From NCBI GenBank assembly GCA_001464735.1, contig LNDU01000027.1, positions 62,001-126,000 on the forward strand: DNA of 64,000 nucleotides, read 5' to 3'. This DNA comes from Nitrospira sp. Ga0074138. GTDB lineage: Bacteria; Nitrospirota; Nitrospiria; Nitrospirales; Nitrospiraceae. Below, one piece after another: positions 45,001 to 56,200 of the stretch. Position numbers and translations under genes: made by a program. The notes beneath the pieces were generated by a model, which was not told the DNA's origin, made no database searches, and saw nothing but the letters and a program-made list of their open reading frames with translations. Numbering within the stretch: position 1 is the first letter of the stretch; the number at the start of each line of letters is the position of its first letter.

Positions 45001-46860
45001 CCAGCCTATTTCAAGAATCAAGAGGTCAAATCTCAAAATCTCTATACCTACGATGCGCTGTATCGATTACTGAGCGGGACAGGGCGGGAAAACGGCGCGG
45101 CTGTCGGTATGCCGGGCCCCACCGAACCATCTCCCATGGTCGTCCAGTTTCCGATCACCGACCCGAACGCGTTGCGCAACTACACCGAACACTATGTCTA
45201 CGACCAAGTCGGCAATATCAAGGAAATGGCCCACGTGGCAAACGGCGGGTCATGGACCAGGCACTACGACTACGCGACCGACAGCAATCGATTGCTGAAG
45301 ACCTGGGAGGGGAGTAATACAGCGGAAGCAGTGGAGTATCACTATGACCCCCACGGCAGCATGTTGAACTACAACAATGTCGCGCCAGGGCAGTTTCTGC
45401 AATGGGACTATCGCGACATGATCCATGCGATCGATCTCGTCGGCGGGGGGCGGGTCTTTTACAACTATGATGCGGGAAAACAACGCACAAGGAAAGTCAT
45501 CGAGAACCAAGCTGGTGCGAAGCAATGGGAGCGGCTCGATCTCGGTGGTCTGGAGGTCTTTCGTAGATATTCAGGTGGCACCGTCGTCGAAGAAATTGAA
45601 ACGCTCCACTTGATGGATGGGCAGACGCGAGTCCTCCTCGTGGACGATGTGCGACGAACGGATAATGCACAGCTGGGCGTCGGCATCCTCTATCGCTACC
45701 AATATGGCAACCACTTAGGTTCGGTTGGCGTCGAGCTGAATGAACAGGCTCAGATTATTAGTTCAGAAGAGTTCCACCCTTACGGAACATCGGCCTATGG
45801 CTTGGTATCAAACAGCATCAAGGCCACGGCGAAGCGGTATCGGTATACGGGTAAGGAGCGGGATGAGGAAAGTGGATTGTATTACCACGGGGCTCGATGT
45901 TATGCGGTGTGGTTGGGGAGATGGACCGCCTGTGATCCGGTGTTCGACCGCAGCGGTAATTCGCTCTACGTCTACGTGCACGATGCCCCAATCAATCGGC
46001 TCGATCCCGATGGTCGCGACGATACGTTCTACGAGCAACACGAGTTTGCAATTGAGGCGACGAAACAGTTCTTTCGAGTGACCCTCCCAGGAATTGCCCA
46101 GCTCGAGGATATCGGGGTTCTCGATAAGCCGGCTGATTCACTGACGGCAAAGCGGGCGCAAAAATTGGGAGACGATCTCGCTATCTTGTTCGCGCTCGGC
46201 ACTATGCTACGCCCGGGATTCGGGAAAGGCGGAAAGGGAGGTCCTGGACCAGGGGGGCTCGAGTTATCGCCCGCTACAGGTTCTGTGTCCGCAACAGCCA
46301 CCAGCGATCCGATGGTCGTTGTGCGCCCTCCCGCTTACTTCACCGAAAACAAGAGCACGGAAGAGACCAAGAAGGCTCCGCAAGAACCGAGTCCAGCACC
46401 GGCAACGCCTTCGCCGAGCCCAGCACCATCAGCGCCTCCACCGAGCCAGGCACCGACTCCGCCGGGCCAGGCACCTAAGCCAATTAAGCCTGATAGGTCA
46501 CAGAGTGCTAATCCGCCGACACAGAGCGATAAGAGGGTGACACGCGAAGAGCGATGGAAACAGCTGGCGGATGATCCTAATAGTAATCTACCAAGAGAAG
46601 TTAGAGTGCACATCAAGAAACATGGTGGTCGAGGATTGGAAGAAAAATTTGGTTTGCAATTGGCCCATGTTCCAAAGCGATCAAATGCCCAAGGATTCGA
46701 TTACGCGGAAGCATTACCTAAACACAAATCGGATCATGCCACACAGCATCGATACCTACGCGAACGGAGTTGGGGTACCCTCATCCGAATGCCAAAGAGC
46801 GGATCTGTTGGACACGGAAAAATAACTAGACCACCTCCTATTCCTGAACCGAAACACTAG
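39091..46860 (+). CDS. Tc toxin TcB-TcC fusion (SpvB / RHS cocoon) with C-terminal toxin tip
   Basis: A 2589-residue fusion of the B and C components of a Tc toxin. The N-terminus is SpvB-like (about 33-110: SLPKGGGTIHGMGEKF, GPQLALAYDSGAGNGPFGFG). FG-GAP-like repeats with D-x-DGDG motifs and TcdB middle domains follow, then many RHS/YD repeats. The RHS core ends with YTGKERDEESGLYY (2252-2265) and DPDG (2305-2308), where TcC proteins cut themselves. After a Pro-rich linker (about 2428-2476), the last 110 residues form a distinct tip with LQLAHVPKRS and SDHATQH (His2526, Asp2548, His2549, His2553), probably a His-Me/HNH-type nuclease. The hollow BC cocoon holds the tip and docks on TcA. ATG 39091 follows GGGAAGGG. 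Confidence 0.9.
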   Translation: MEHRSFGKSTDQQQTRATSGAVSQPDYASLKDSFQISVPSISLPKGGGTIHGMGEKFAANPVTGTGSMTVPIATSPGRSGFGPQLALAYDSGAGNGPFGFGWSLSIPSITRKTDKGLPTYQDADDSDVFILSGSEDLVPTLIKDAAEKWEPEVVPDRTVGGQVYHIRRYRPRIEGLFARIERWTNKDKPEDTFWRSISKDNITTWYGKTSESRIQDPADPSRIFSWLISQTYDDKGNVISYAYKAENSDDIDASQVHERNRSVTTRKASRYLKHIRYGNHQPYFPKLTEAAAWPTLPAEDKWFFHVVFDYGEHDLDVPTLAESEVWPSRLDPFSTYRAGFEVRTYRLCQRVLMFHHFPGEENVGQDCLVRSTDFKYEYEDNPTIARAPVYSFLTSVMQSSYLRQGERYLKKSLPPVEFEYTHPTVQDLLEEVDSASLENLPIGLDGSAYQWTDLHGEGIPGILTEQGGAWFYKRNWSPIPVKQSDDTYVVKAKFAAVETVALKPNIALNGGAQFMDLAGDGQPDLVLLDGPMPGLYEHDHEEGWETFRPFTARLNRDTRDPNLKFVDLDGDGHADVLITEDDAFVWHPSLAEEGFGPARRVAQSWDEEKGPRLVFADGEQSIYLADLSGDGLTDLVRIRNAEVCYWPNLGYGRFGAKVTMDNAPWFDHPDLFEQKRIRLADIDGSGTTDIIYLHRKGVRLYFNQSGNSWSLPHQLNLFPHIDDLVSIVPVDLLGNGTTCLVWSSSLPGDAPRPMRYVNLMGKDKPHLLFRTKNNLGAETHVEYTPSTKFYLQDKRDGKSWITKLPFPVHVVERVTITDKWRKTSFSSTYSYHHGYFDGEEREFRGFGRVEQVDVESYGKFEQSNIESPYVTPNKTLYQPPVKTVTWFHTGLSIDRERILSHYRGEYFPRWFEDLRPNETNVLGTFQENILPEPDVGTADLTAEEWREALRACKGMTLRQEIYELDVDELEKGEQTPVKLFSTAYHNCRIHRLQPRAENPHAVFHVTECEAITYQYELDLRPAEVTPDPRVLHNLNLTIDELGNVLQAVTVVYPRRLNHDDETLSVGDRAVIDRVQNERHVTYTETRYTKDFGEKPEDALLARDHYRLRQPCEVTTSELKGLNHGTEDVYFTLDELRGYRLSERYQSSGETVETLPYHHVWKDGDPRSKRLVEQVRTLYFDATLTDPLPFGDLNHLGIVYEQYKLALTDDLMYAILTDRLTPEVKGTVADKQISGYLSGTTLAGRFQEENTAGQYWIRSGIAGFSPDAAQHFYLSEWYTDPFGNTTTLEYDPRDLFIASSKDALGNVTSITKNAADRYNFDYRVLAPREMRDMNDNLSEVSFDVLGLPTAMAVKGKGTGTEGDNLTGFTDALANPESTSLKAFLVEKPYDEAQARAWLGNATARHVYHFGETIKDGKISWATHPACACGIVRERHVSQLGPSEESPIQSAFEYSDGMGSVIVKKIQAEPERANSVAGPLRWVGSGKTILNNKGKPVKQYEPYFSKPTIGHRFDVEEAGHEEGVTAVIYYDAVGRTIRTEMPDGSFSRVEFSPWHVRTFDQNDTVKEPGNAWFARKSAAAATSEENRAAQLAREHADTPALTILDSLGRDVIAVAHNRVKDGASAVKDEKYLTFTKLDAEGKPLWIRDASGSIMMRYTAPRTSDSDPVTDFYPTYDIAGNLLFQHSMDAGDRWMLNDAAGKPLFAWDVNERHDGTGTSIPELRSYVTKYDELHRPIETSLTINGDTAQTIERFVYVDGPGGDITKNLRGQLQQHFDQSGLTHIEAYDFKGQPVEVHRQLAADYKAPVLHWPEANPASGLESERFVKITEYDALGRMTRLYNWHNGTGSRVAVYEAKYSERGVLKSEELVVGATKTSTGYAEEAGSKRDQVIQDITYDAKGQRQSIIYGNKTITRYHYDPETFRLLQLRTTRTVINPEFPKEKGFKDPYILQNLYYTYDPVGNITEIYDDAVEPAYFKNQEVKSQNLYTYDALYRLLSGTGRENGAAVGMPGPTEPSPMVVQFPITDPNALRNYTEHYVYDQVGNIKEMAHVANGGSWTRHYDYATDSNRLLKTWEGSNTAEAVEYHYDPHGSMLNYNNVAPGQFLQWDYRDMIHAIDLVGGGRVFYNYDAGKQRTRKVIENQAGAKQWERLDLGGLEVFRRYSGGTVVEEIETLHLMDGQTRVLLVDDVRRTDNAQLGVGILYRYQYGNHLGSVGVELNEQAQIISSEEFHPYGTSAYGLVSNSIKATAKRYRYTGKERDEESGLYYHGARCYAVWLGRWTACDPVFDRSGNSLYVYVHDAPINRLDPDGRDDTFYEQHEFAIEATKQFFRVTLPGIAQLEDIGVLDKPADSLTAKRAQKLGDDLAILFALGTMLRPGFGKGGKGGPGPGGLELSPATGSVSATATSDPMVVVRPPAYFTENKSTEETKKAPQEPSPAPATPSPSPAPSAPPPSQAPTPPGQAPKPIKPDRSQSANPPTQSDKRVTREERWKQLADDPNSNLPREVRVHIKKHGGRGLEEKFGLQLAHVPKRSNAQGFDYAEALPKHKSDHATQHRYLRERSWGTLIRMPKSGSVGHGKITRPPPIPEPKH

Positions 46861-46987
46861 CAATATTGTGCGCTTGAGTAGAAAACTGGTATTGAACCAT
46901 TGTCAGATTCTCTCAGTATGGTTAGGTAGTTTCGATTGTTTCATCTACTAAGGACTATACCTTGCTTCTCCAAAAAGAAATCCTCTC

Positions 46988-47239
46988 ATGATAACAACTG
47001 TCGCTCCGCTTCAGCTCGATGACCGCAAACCCGAGGTTGCCAATCTTCAGGAAGGCCTCCTGCTGCTGATCGACCGACAACTTTTGACGATTCCTGCCGA
47101 TCAGCTGGTGAAGACCATCTCCGAACTCACACGCGAACGCGAGGCACAGGTTTATGCTCGGTTTACTTCGAGCACCGTTCAGACCTTCCAGCAACAATAC
47201 GTCGCACAATTGCATCTTCATCAGAGGCAACATCGATGA
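46988..47239 (+). CDS. Small peptidoglycan-binding-like protein
   Basis: An 83-residue protein between the TcB-TcC and TcA genes. It reads like a single PG_binding_1-type helical repeat (VANLQEGLLLLIDRQ, then STVQTFQQQYVAQL). It resembles the two N-terminal repeats of the adjacent TcA (VSDLQAVLQLLLDRQ; KQAVTRLQEQYVEQL). No signal peptide and no strong ribosome site. It may be a detached duplicate of the TcA N-terminus or a separate subunit; function unknown. Confidence 0.55.
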   Translation: MITTVAPLQLDDRKPEVANLQEGLLLLIDRQLLTIPADQLVKTISELTREREAQVYARFTSSTVQTFQQQYVAQLHLHQRQHR

Positions 47240-47297
47240 TGAAACCGCTCAAAGTTTCACGCAGCGTGCTGCCTAATAGGCAAAGGAGAGCTGATTC

Positions 47298-50200
47298 ATG
47301 AATCGTGTGACATTCCCTCTGAAGCTTCGGATGCGAGGTCCGGCCGTGTCGGATCTACAGGCCGTGCTCCAACTCTTGCTAGACCGACAGGTGATCGTCT
47401 TCGATAATGAAACGGCCCGCAAAAAGGAATTCAAGGCTCTGAAAAAAGAACAGATAGGACAGACCTACGGCGCCACCACGAAGAAGTTAGTCGCGCTCTT
47501 TCAGTACTCCCGCAGGCTCAAATCCACCGGCACCGTCGATAAGGCAACGGCGAATGAACTCAATCGTTTTCTGGACGAGATTGAGGCGCCTCAGGATCCT
47601 GCAAGCTCATCCCAAACAGAAGGCCGTCCCTCTTGGCGCGTGCTTCGGCTGACCGACCCGGTGATGACTGGCGCAGATGTGACCGAGGTCCACAATCAGC
47701 TCACGCAACTCAGCGAGCCCTATCGCTCACTCATACAGGCCGATATCGGCCCTGACAGTCGCCATCAATTTGGAGACGCTACCAAGCAAGCGGTCACTCG
47801 ATTACAGGAACAGTACGTGGAGCAGTTGCGTAGGTCTTCAGGCTCAGAACACACTGATAGACATGGGGAGTGGTGGACGGGGGAATGGGGTGCCGTTGAT
47901 TCCAGAACGGCGAGTTTGCTCCAGACTTTGACTCGTGAGCGCAAGATTCCCTTCATCATTCGAGGTCGTGTTGAGTACGCAGATGGCACACCGGCTGAGG
48001 GCGTTCGAGTCACGGCCTATGATCGTGACATTGGAACTTCGAGTGTCCCCTTAGGGCCACCGGAGGCCGTGTATATCACCAATGCTAATGGAATCTTCCC
48101 GGATATTGAATATTTCTCCGCGGATTATGATGCTGCGGAGGGGCAGCGAGGCCCTACCGCCGATGTGGTGTTTACGGTCTCGACGACCCAGGGCGTACCG
48201 GTCGAGTTGCAAGCCGTGTATCGGCTCGTGGGACACCCAGGAGCCAAGCAGGCTGAAAGCAAAATCGATCTCATCGTCGGGTTTCCAGCGTCGCCGATCG
48301 AATCGGTGCGCCTCGTCGTTCGACGGTCAGACGCAGTGGCACCGTCTGAATATGAACGACTGATGATTTCCCTCCGTCCATTGCTAGGCCGTGGCTACTC
48401 TCCCGATCAGTTTGATGAAGAGCAGCATCGAGATGTGACGTTCGCTGCTCGAGAAACCGGGGAGCCGAGGGAATTCCTCTCGACCCTTGTTCGCGCATGG
48501 GTCTTGGCTAAACCCACGACCATGTCACCTGAGTGTTTTTATGGGTTGCTTCGAGATGGTCCACCGACGACCGTGAGCCCACCGTCCTTTAGCCCTGAGC
48601 AATTTATCTCGGACTATCGCCCCGGCTGGTCGGCCAAGCTTGAAGAAGCCTTTGAACTGCAGCTCATTCCTGCGGCACTGAAGAGCCGATTGAACACGTG
48701 GCTTGACGAGCTTGATGAGTATCAGGCGAAGGCGTTTCTTCACTTTTCCGGAGACGCACGGGATCAGGTGTCGTTAGGAGACGTACTTCGGTTCGGCAAG
48801 CTCCCTGAATCTCAACAGATAGCCTATGCAAAATTGTCACGAGACCATACGGGGGACGAAGAGACGTTGTGGCAGAAGGTCGAACAGGAGCTGGGTTGGC
48901 GGCCTGAGCAGATCAAGGTGGCTCGGGAGGCGCTGGATCTCTCCGACCTTGTCCATGGGCATAAGCCCTTCCTTCAGCAACTCTATGACCGAACGCAGCC
49001 GCCGACCACACGGCTGTTAGCATCCTGGGACCGTGCGCAGTTGGACCAGTTGATCGCGCAGGTCGGGGTGCCCCGACATTTTGCCGAGTCTTCCTCCACC
49101 GCCATGCAGGCATACGGTGATGCCATTGAACGCATTCTGCAGTCTCTGCATCCCTCTCTGTATGTGTCCAAGGCCCTTCGACGGGTTGAGGATACCGACA
49201 TACACGCTGCAGGCGAATGGTTGCACGAGATGTTATTGGAACCGGAGATGCGACAGGACGGCATTCCCCCATTCAATCTCATCTCCACGCCCGCGACTCG
49301 ATATCTTGCGGAACATGGAGACCGACTCTTCCACGGCGTGAGTCCCGAAGATCGCCAGCGGCGTTCTTCGCAATTAAAACGAGTACAACGTGCGTTTCAG
49401 CTGAGCACCGGGCCTACTCAAGTTGGAACGCTTCTCAAGCACGGACTCGACTCTGCGCGACACATTTCCTCATGGTCCAAGGAACACTTTGTGGCCCAGT
49501 ACGGTCCGCTCCTGGGAGGGGCGGACGCGGCCGGCGAAGTGCATAGTAAGGCCGGCTATATTCACGCGACCTTGCTCCACGCGTATATTGATGGCTGGCA
49601 TGCTCTTCGTGTTCCACGACCCGGGATTCCATCGCTGGGCGCCCAGCACACGGCGGGGCTCATTGCCTCCAAGCTTCCCACACTCGACAAACTCCTCGCC
49701 GATACCGCTCGATGCTCTTGCCCGGGCGAGCTCTCAGTCCTCAGTCCGGCAGCCTATCTCGTGGACCTGTTGCAGTTTCTTGACGTGACACTCCCTGGTA
49801 GCAGCGAGCCAATAGTAAAATCTCTGCTGAAGCGACGGCCCGATCTCGAACACATTCAGCTCACCATTGAGAATACCAATACGCGGACGCCGTATATCGA
49901 CCTGGTCAATGGGATTCTCATGAGTTTCATCGCGCATAACGGCCCGTTTCCCTTCAATGATCCCAAAGATGGCGTCATCACCGCCACAGCCGAAGAACTG
50001 CGCATCAATCCCATCCCCATCACACCTGAGGTCACTGAGTCCGAACGCAAAGCGTACACCTCCCTTCTGGGCGCAGTGTATCCTTGGAGCTTGCCGTACA
50101 ACCACTGGCTCGAGACGATGCGGCAGTTCTTGTCGCCCTTCGGCGTAACACGTACGGCGCTCCTCCGACTCTTTCCTTCAGACGAGGAAGTAACCACAAA

Positions 50201-53200
50201 TTTTGCCATCGCGACCGAAGCGCTGTCTTTGAGCCCACAAGATTTTGGAGCCATTACGGGGACACATTTTGGCGGAGCGAGTTCCGATATTGGTGGTACG
50301 CTTCCCATCCGCTATGGGTTCGATGATCGTCCTGATACCGTTGCCGATGCTCCTCTCCACGTGCGGCCTCTATTGACCAGCGGAGATCACCGTGAACGTC
50401 TGATTGATGCTCTGCAAAACTTCTTTAAGAATGTTTCAAACTCGAGTGGCCTCACGCCAGCTCTGCGTAAGGACATCTTCATCACTGGAGAGTATGACGA
50501 ACCGACCGTCAAAGCGGTCGAGGCCTATCGTGTCGCTGTTGGATTGCCCGCCATCGGAGGGACCGACAATGCCTTTTGGGCCACGTTTGACTCAACGGGG
50601 GCAAGTAGCAGCTCATTCTTTCTCTCCTATGTCCCCCTGTTTCTCCAGCAGACGGGCCTGAGCTTTGATGAAGTAGTCGAACTCCTTACTACTCAATTCT
50701 TTAATCGCCTCTTCCGGCACCGCGTGTTTCTGGAACGGCTCCATGTGCGACCGGAAGAGGTGATGGCGTTTTTGCAGTCCGGCGTCACCACGATTCCGAG
50801 CTCTTTGCAGACTAAATTGTCGGGGGCGACTCCTCCGGTGTCGGAAGAGGAGTTTATCGACTGGACCAAACGGCATAGTTCGATGCTGGTCCTTGATAGT
50901 CCACCGCATGCGTTGTGTGATGTATCGCAAACCACGATTCGCCACTTGGAAGGGTCGCTTCTCCGAGATCAGGATCTCGATCGGCTTGAGTTTGCATTGC
51001 GGCTCAGGACGAAGCTGGGTTGGTCGATCCATGAGATCGATTTGGTGCTCTCGACGTTTCCCGTCGACAAATTAACCATGATGCTGCGGCTGGCTGACAT
51101 CCATGTGCTGCGAGCGGAGCTCAAGCTTCCCCTTGACCAGCTGATGACCTTCTGGGGGCCTCTCGATCATCGGGCCGAGGGATCGCTCTACGATCAGCTG
51201 TTCCGTAGCAAATCTGCCCAGGCATTGGATCCTCATTATGAACTGGATTCCGTCCGCGCTGAGCTCAAGGACCACGATGAACACCTCGAGGATCATGTGC
51301 CATTGCTCTTGGCGGCACTGCGGATCTCCGATGCGGACTTTAATCGCTGCCTGGGCGATCCTGCATTTGGTGTCGTGACACCGACTCCCGATGCTGTGTT
51401 TGGTCTCAAGCTCGATTCCGACAACAAGCCGCTCCTGAACCTGGCGAATCTCTCCATGCTGTATCGGGTGGTGCGGCTCGCCAAGGCCCTGAACCTTTCG
51501 GTGGAAGAGTTTCTGCGATTGCAGGCGCTCTCGGATATCAACATTTTCGAAAAGCCAGAAGGCCAGCCCCAGTCGAAGGTCATGGAGTTCGTGCGCGTGG
51601 CACGCATGGTTCAATCCTCAGGATTGACGGTTCGACAACTTGGGTATGTCTGGAGTCATGGCGACGGTCCTGACAGTGGCCAGAAATTATCCCTCGACGC
51701 CTCCCGCGCCTTAGTCGGAATGCTTCGATCAGGGCTCGACAGCATCGCTGAGGAATGTACGGTGGGTGAAGATCCCACCGGGGAGTTGTTTCTGACTCAG
51801 CTTCGGAAGGCGCTTCCAGGCGATGCAGCCGATGAGCTGTACCACATGGTCTATGGCTCTGTGACGTATTCGCTTCCCCTTGAAGGAGCATTCACCAGTG
51901 GTCCTCTTCCTCCATCGATTAAGTCGAAATTCACGTATGAGGCTGCAACGAAGACGGTACGATTCTCCGGCGTCATGACGACGGAAGAACGTGATGCGCT
52001 GCTAGCACCTTCCTTTATCGATACCATCCCATCAGCTCTTCAAACTTTGTTCAAGGACCGTGTGGCATCGCTCTTCGACATGCCAGAGGCGTATGTCAAA
52101 CAGAAACTGGCTCTTCATGAAAAGTATGGTGAACTGACAGCCATCCTCCGACAAACCTCATCTTTGAATTCTAGCTCTCAGCCGAATGTCGAGGCTATTC
52201 GCCAGAAGGTCGTGCGAATTTTGGCACCGGTGCAACGGATTCGAAGCGAAGACTTCCTGATCCAGACCTGTACGGACACGTTCCAGATCGAGCCAGCCAG
52301 CATACGGCTCTTCCTGAATAATTCAACGGTTCTGAGCTCACTCCGTTTCGGGGAGAGCGCACCAGCCGCGGCCGATTTGTTTGAGATGGTCGGTCTTGGG
52401 CTCCACGCGTCCTACTACAGTGGTGTGGACCTCGACAGTCCCGGCAGTACAGGTGCGGAAGTCGCTAGCCGAATGGAGTCCCGTGTCGAACTCAATCTAA
52501 GCACCGACCTGCCCTCTGAGGTGACCACTGAGAAGTTTTCGACCCGATGGACTGGATTTCTGTACGCACCGCTGACTGAAACGATCACGTTCATGGCGCG
52601 TGGGCGCGGGACCATGCGGTTTTGGCTCAACCAACAGCTCGTGTTGCAACAACCGACGGCAGACAGCTTCGAGTTATCAGTGGGCATCAAATTGGAAAAG
52701 GGAAGCCTGAATGCCGTAATGATCGAACATGCGCACCATGGTGAGGACCGCGCCTTTCAGTGGACGTGGTCGATCCCAAATCGCCAGCCAGAGCCTATCC
52801 CCTCGATATCTCTTTATACGGAGGAGCTACTGCAGACCTATGCCCGTGCGCTTCTACGGTTGGATAAGCTCGCTCTGTTAGTGAATGCCCATCGCGTCAC
52901 TGCGGAAGATGTGTGGGGTCTGGCCCATCTGGGTTTATTCGATTGGAATTCGGTCCCGACGACGGAACCATCACCAGCGGAGTCCGCGTCGTTCTTCATG
53001 AAGTGGTTGACGCTCGCCCGCTATATCGAGGTGCGCAATCAAATTACGACCGCTCACGGGAAGTTTCGTGACATCCTCGACTCCGATACACTGTCGACGG
53101 CGTTGAAACGATTTGCGGCTGTGACGGGAACGACCGAGTCCGATCTTGTCACTTACAGTGAAGCAGCGACCCTCCACCCGTTTGACCCCATGTCGCAGAC

Positions 53201-56200
53201 TTATTCTGAGGTTCCACCGTCCCCAACAGATCTAACTTGGTGGGCGTCGTTACGACAGGCATGTAACATTCAGAAGAAGACCGGTTGCTCCGCGAGTCAG
53301 CTGGTGGAATGGTGCCGAGTGAAGACGGATGTCAGGACCGCCCCTAATCCTCCAGAAACTACTTCTTATGCGTTCACAGCGCAGGAGGGGCTACAACCGC
53401 AGGAATTGTGTGATGCTCTTAAAAGGCTACTCAAGGCCAAATACGAGGAGGAGACGTGGCGGGTCGTGGCGCGTCCGCTGAATGACGAACTGAGGACTCG
53501 CAATCGTGATGCACTCGTCGCCTACATTCTCACGCTGCCGGACATTCGCCAGGCTCACATTAAGACAGGCGATCAACTCCTCACTTATTTCTTTCTCGAC
53601 ACGCAGATGTCGGCCTGTATGGAAACTTCTCTCATTGCGTCTGCCACGCATACGGTGCAGGTGTTTGTCACGGCGGTCCTCCGTGGACACTTTGAAACGG
53701 CGGTTCCTCCGATTCCAGCCTCAGCGATCGACCGGTATAAATGGGAAACCTGGATGAAAACCTATCAACTGTGGCGTCCTGCCCGTGACATCTTCATTCG
53801 GACGCCTTTGTACATACGCTGGAACTTACTAGACCGGAAGAGCGAGGCCTTTCGTGCGTTTGAGCAAGACCTTCGCAAACAAGACCTTACGGACGCTGAA
53901 CGTCCAGATCTACCTCCAGGCCACTGGGCGGAAAAGGCCTTCATGAATTTCCTCGAGAAACTCGACGAGGTCGCCAAGCTGGAGATATGTGGGCAGTATC
54001 ATGACGCAGAAGCCAGGATCCTGCATGTGTTTGGCCGAACGCAGAGCCAGCCCTACCGGTTTTACTACCGCACGCTCAATAACTACACTGGACTTGGTCC
54101 AACGCAGGGTGAATGGTCGGCATGGGAGCGTGTCCCGCTCGACATCGATATCGCACCGGATGAGAAAACCAGTGGCGTGCACTTAATGCCAGTTGTCTGG
54201 AATCGGCGCCTCTATCTCTTTTGGCCGGTGTTTCGCTCGGTTCCTGCTGATGAAGAGAATGCTAAGATTCCGCAGGAATTTGATCGGGTAAATTCGTGGG
54301 ACATCCGCCTGGCATGGAGTGAGCTGTGGGATGGGGTGTGGTCGCCCAGGCAGATGTCGCTTCAGAGCATTGCAACGAGGCCCTTCTTTCAACCCCCTCG
54401 AGTACAAGACCATCTTAAAGTCGATATTCCATATAAATATGAGGAAAAGTATGAGTTTCAAGACGTGGAGATTATGGTGGCTGGCCGTAAGACTAAGCAA
54501 AAGCGGCGTGTAACACATCGGCACCCTGCCAGAGTCCAAAACGACTTACTCCCTGATGGAGGGATTACGATTGATAAGCTCGAAGACTATGCTCGTTATC
54601 AGGAGATCGTGACTGAGCAGCGATCGGTTTCCTATTTGCCCAAACCATCAGAACATTTATTTTATGTCAAAGATAGGCAAGGAGTTCTCTTTATTTCGTG
54701 TTTTACGCGCTATCTCGGTGCACGGGCAAAAGGTCAGTTACTCTCCTCGCGAAAACGTTCGCTTACAGTAATGCAAAGCGGGCGACTTACTGTAAGAGAG
54801 GATATTGAGGGGCCTACAGTCCGTCCGACATCAGACTATGTTACTGCCTATGATGAAGTGGGAATCTTCAGAGTTGGAACTTGCAAGGTACGCGACGTTG
54901 ACACTCTCCCGGCACCGAAAACGGGCCTCTCTTACAATTATTTTTCGGAGCCATTAGCGACATGGAATTCTTATCTTGCTTCACTTCAGCCCAATGCAGG
55001 TTACCCGGGAATGCACCTTAAGTTAGCGGACAGAGATGTGCTTGCTAAGACATCTGATGGGTTCTTAGTTGTTGGATCTATTCGTGAAACTGGGTTTGAC
55101 GACAAAACACCATTCTTTTTCCAGGATCCACATCGTGTGTATTTCGTTGCTCCTTTAGTTAGCAAGCATGTGCGCGTTTTCCCACAATGGGGAGACAAGG
55201 TTGGAGACGGAAAAACGGTCACTATCAAAGCATCTGGTGGCTATATTCCTTTAGGATTTACACGGTGGTCTTTGGAGGATTTCGGTGGCAAAACATCGGT
55301 TGATAGAAGTGGCAAAGAGCTCAGCAAGAGTTTGTTTCCTAAGCCCGAGTTGATCTTTGAGCAACATTGCCACCCACAGATCTGCGAATACATCCGGCGA
55401 TTAAATCGCCATGGATTGTATGCACTGCTATCGACGGACACACAACGTTTGTCGGACACTGATCCCAGCTATTTCAAAGTGAACTATGAGCCGACGACTG
55501 TAGTTGATCGACGTTACCCCAGCGATCGCGTGGATTTCGACTTGCATGGCGCCTATTCCCAATACAACATGGAATTGTTCCTCTATGCTCCCATGCTGGC
55601 GCACACCGCTCTCTTGAATGCCTTCAATTTCACGGCGAGTGAACGATTCCTGAAAGTCGTCTTGAATCTGACATCAGCCGACACCAGTAAGTCCCCCATA
55701 GAACGTATTTGGCAATTCCTGCCGTTTCAATCCACGCAAGAGGAATACCTTCAAGGCATGCTGGACGCCTTGGCCTATACCGGGACAGAGAATCTTCAAT
55801 TACTGGCTAAAAAGAGCGCAATGCAGGATGCAATCAGGGATTGGATGAAGGATCCGTACAATCCGCACGCCATCGCTCGTCGTCGTCCCTCTGCATACAA
55901 AGAGGCCATCTTATTGGATTGTTGCCGGTTTCACTTAAAGAAGGCTGACTATCATTTCACCAAGTTCACCATGGAGCAGATACACCTCGCCCTCCAGGAT
56001 CTCATCATCGTCGGTACGCTGATGAACTGGAAGAGACCGGCGCCACGTGGTGAACAGACTGGGCGTGTCGCTCCTGAGACGTACGCTTCCTTAAGAGCCA
56101 AAAATCACTTGAGCTCCTTCTCGGATTTCTCAGTGGCCATGGCTGATCTTGAGACCGAATTTCCCTTTGCCCATAGTACGCCCGTCGTGTCCGGTAGCAC

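Noticed and set aside
46860..47297. Immunity gene directly after the TcC toxin tip, as in bacterial polymorphic toxins
   Set aside because: The only ORF there is the PG-binding-like protein, which resembles the TcA N-terminus rather than an inhibitor. Tc toxins do not usually need an immunity partner.
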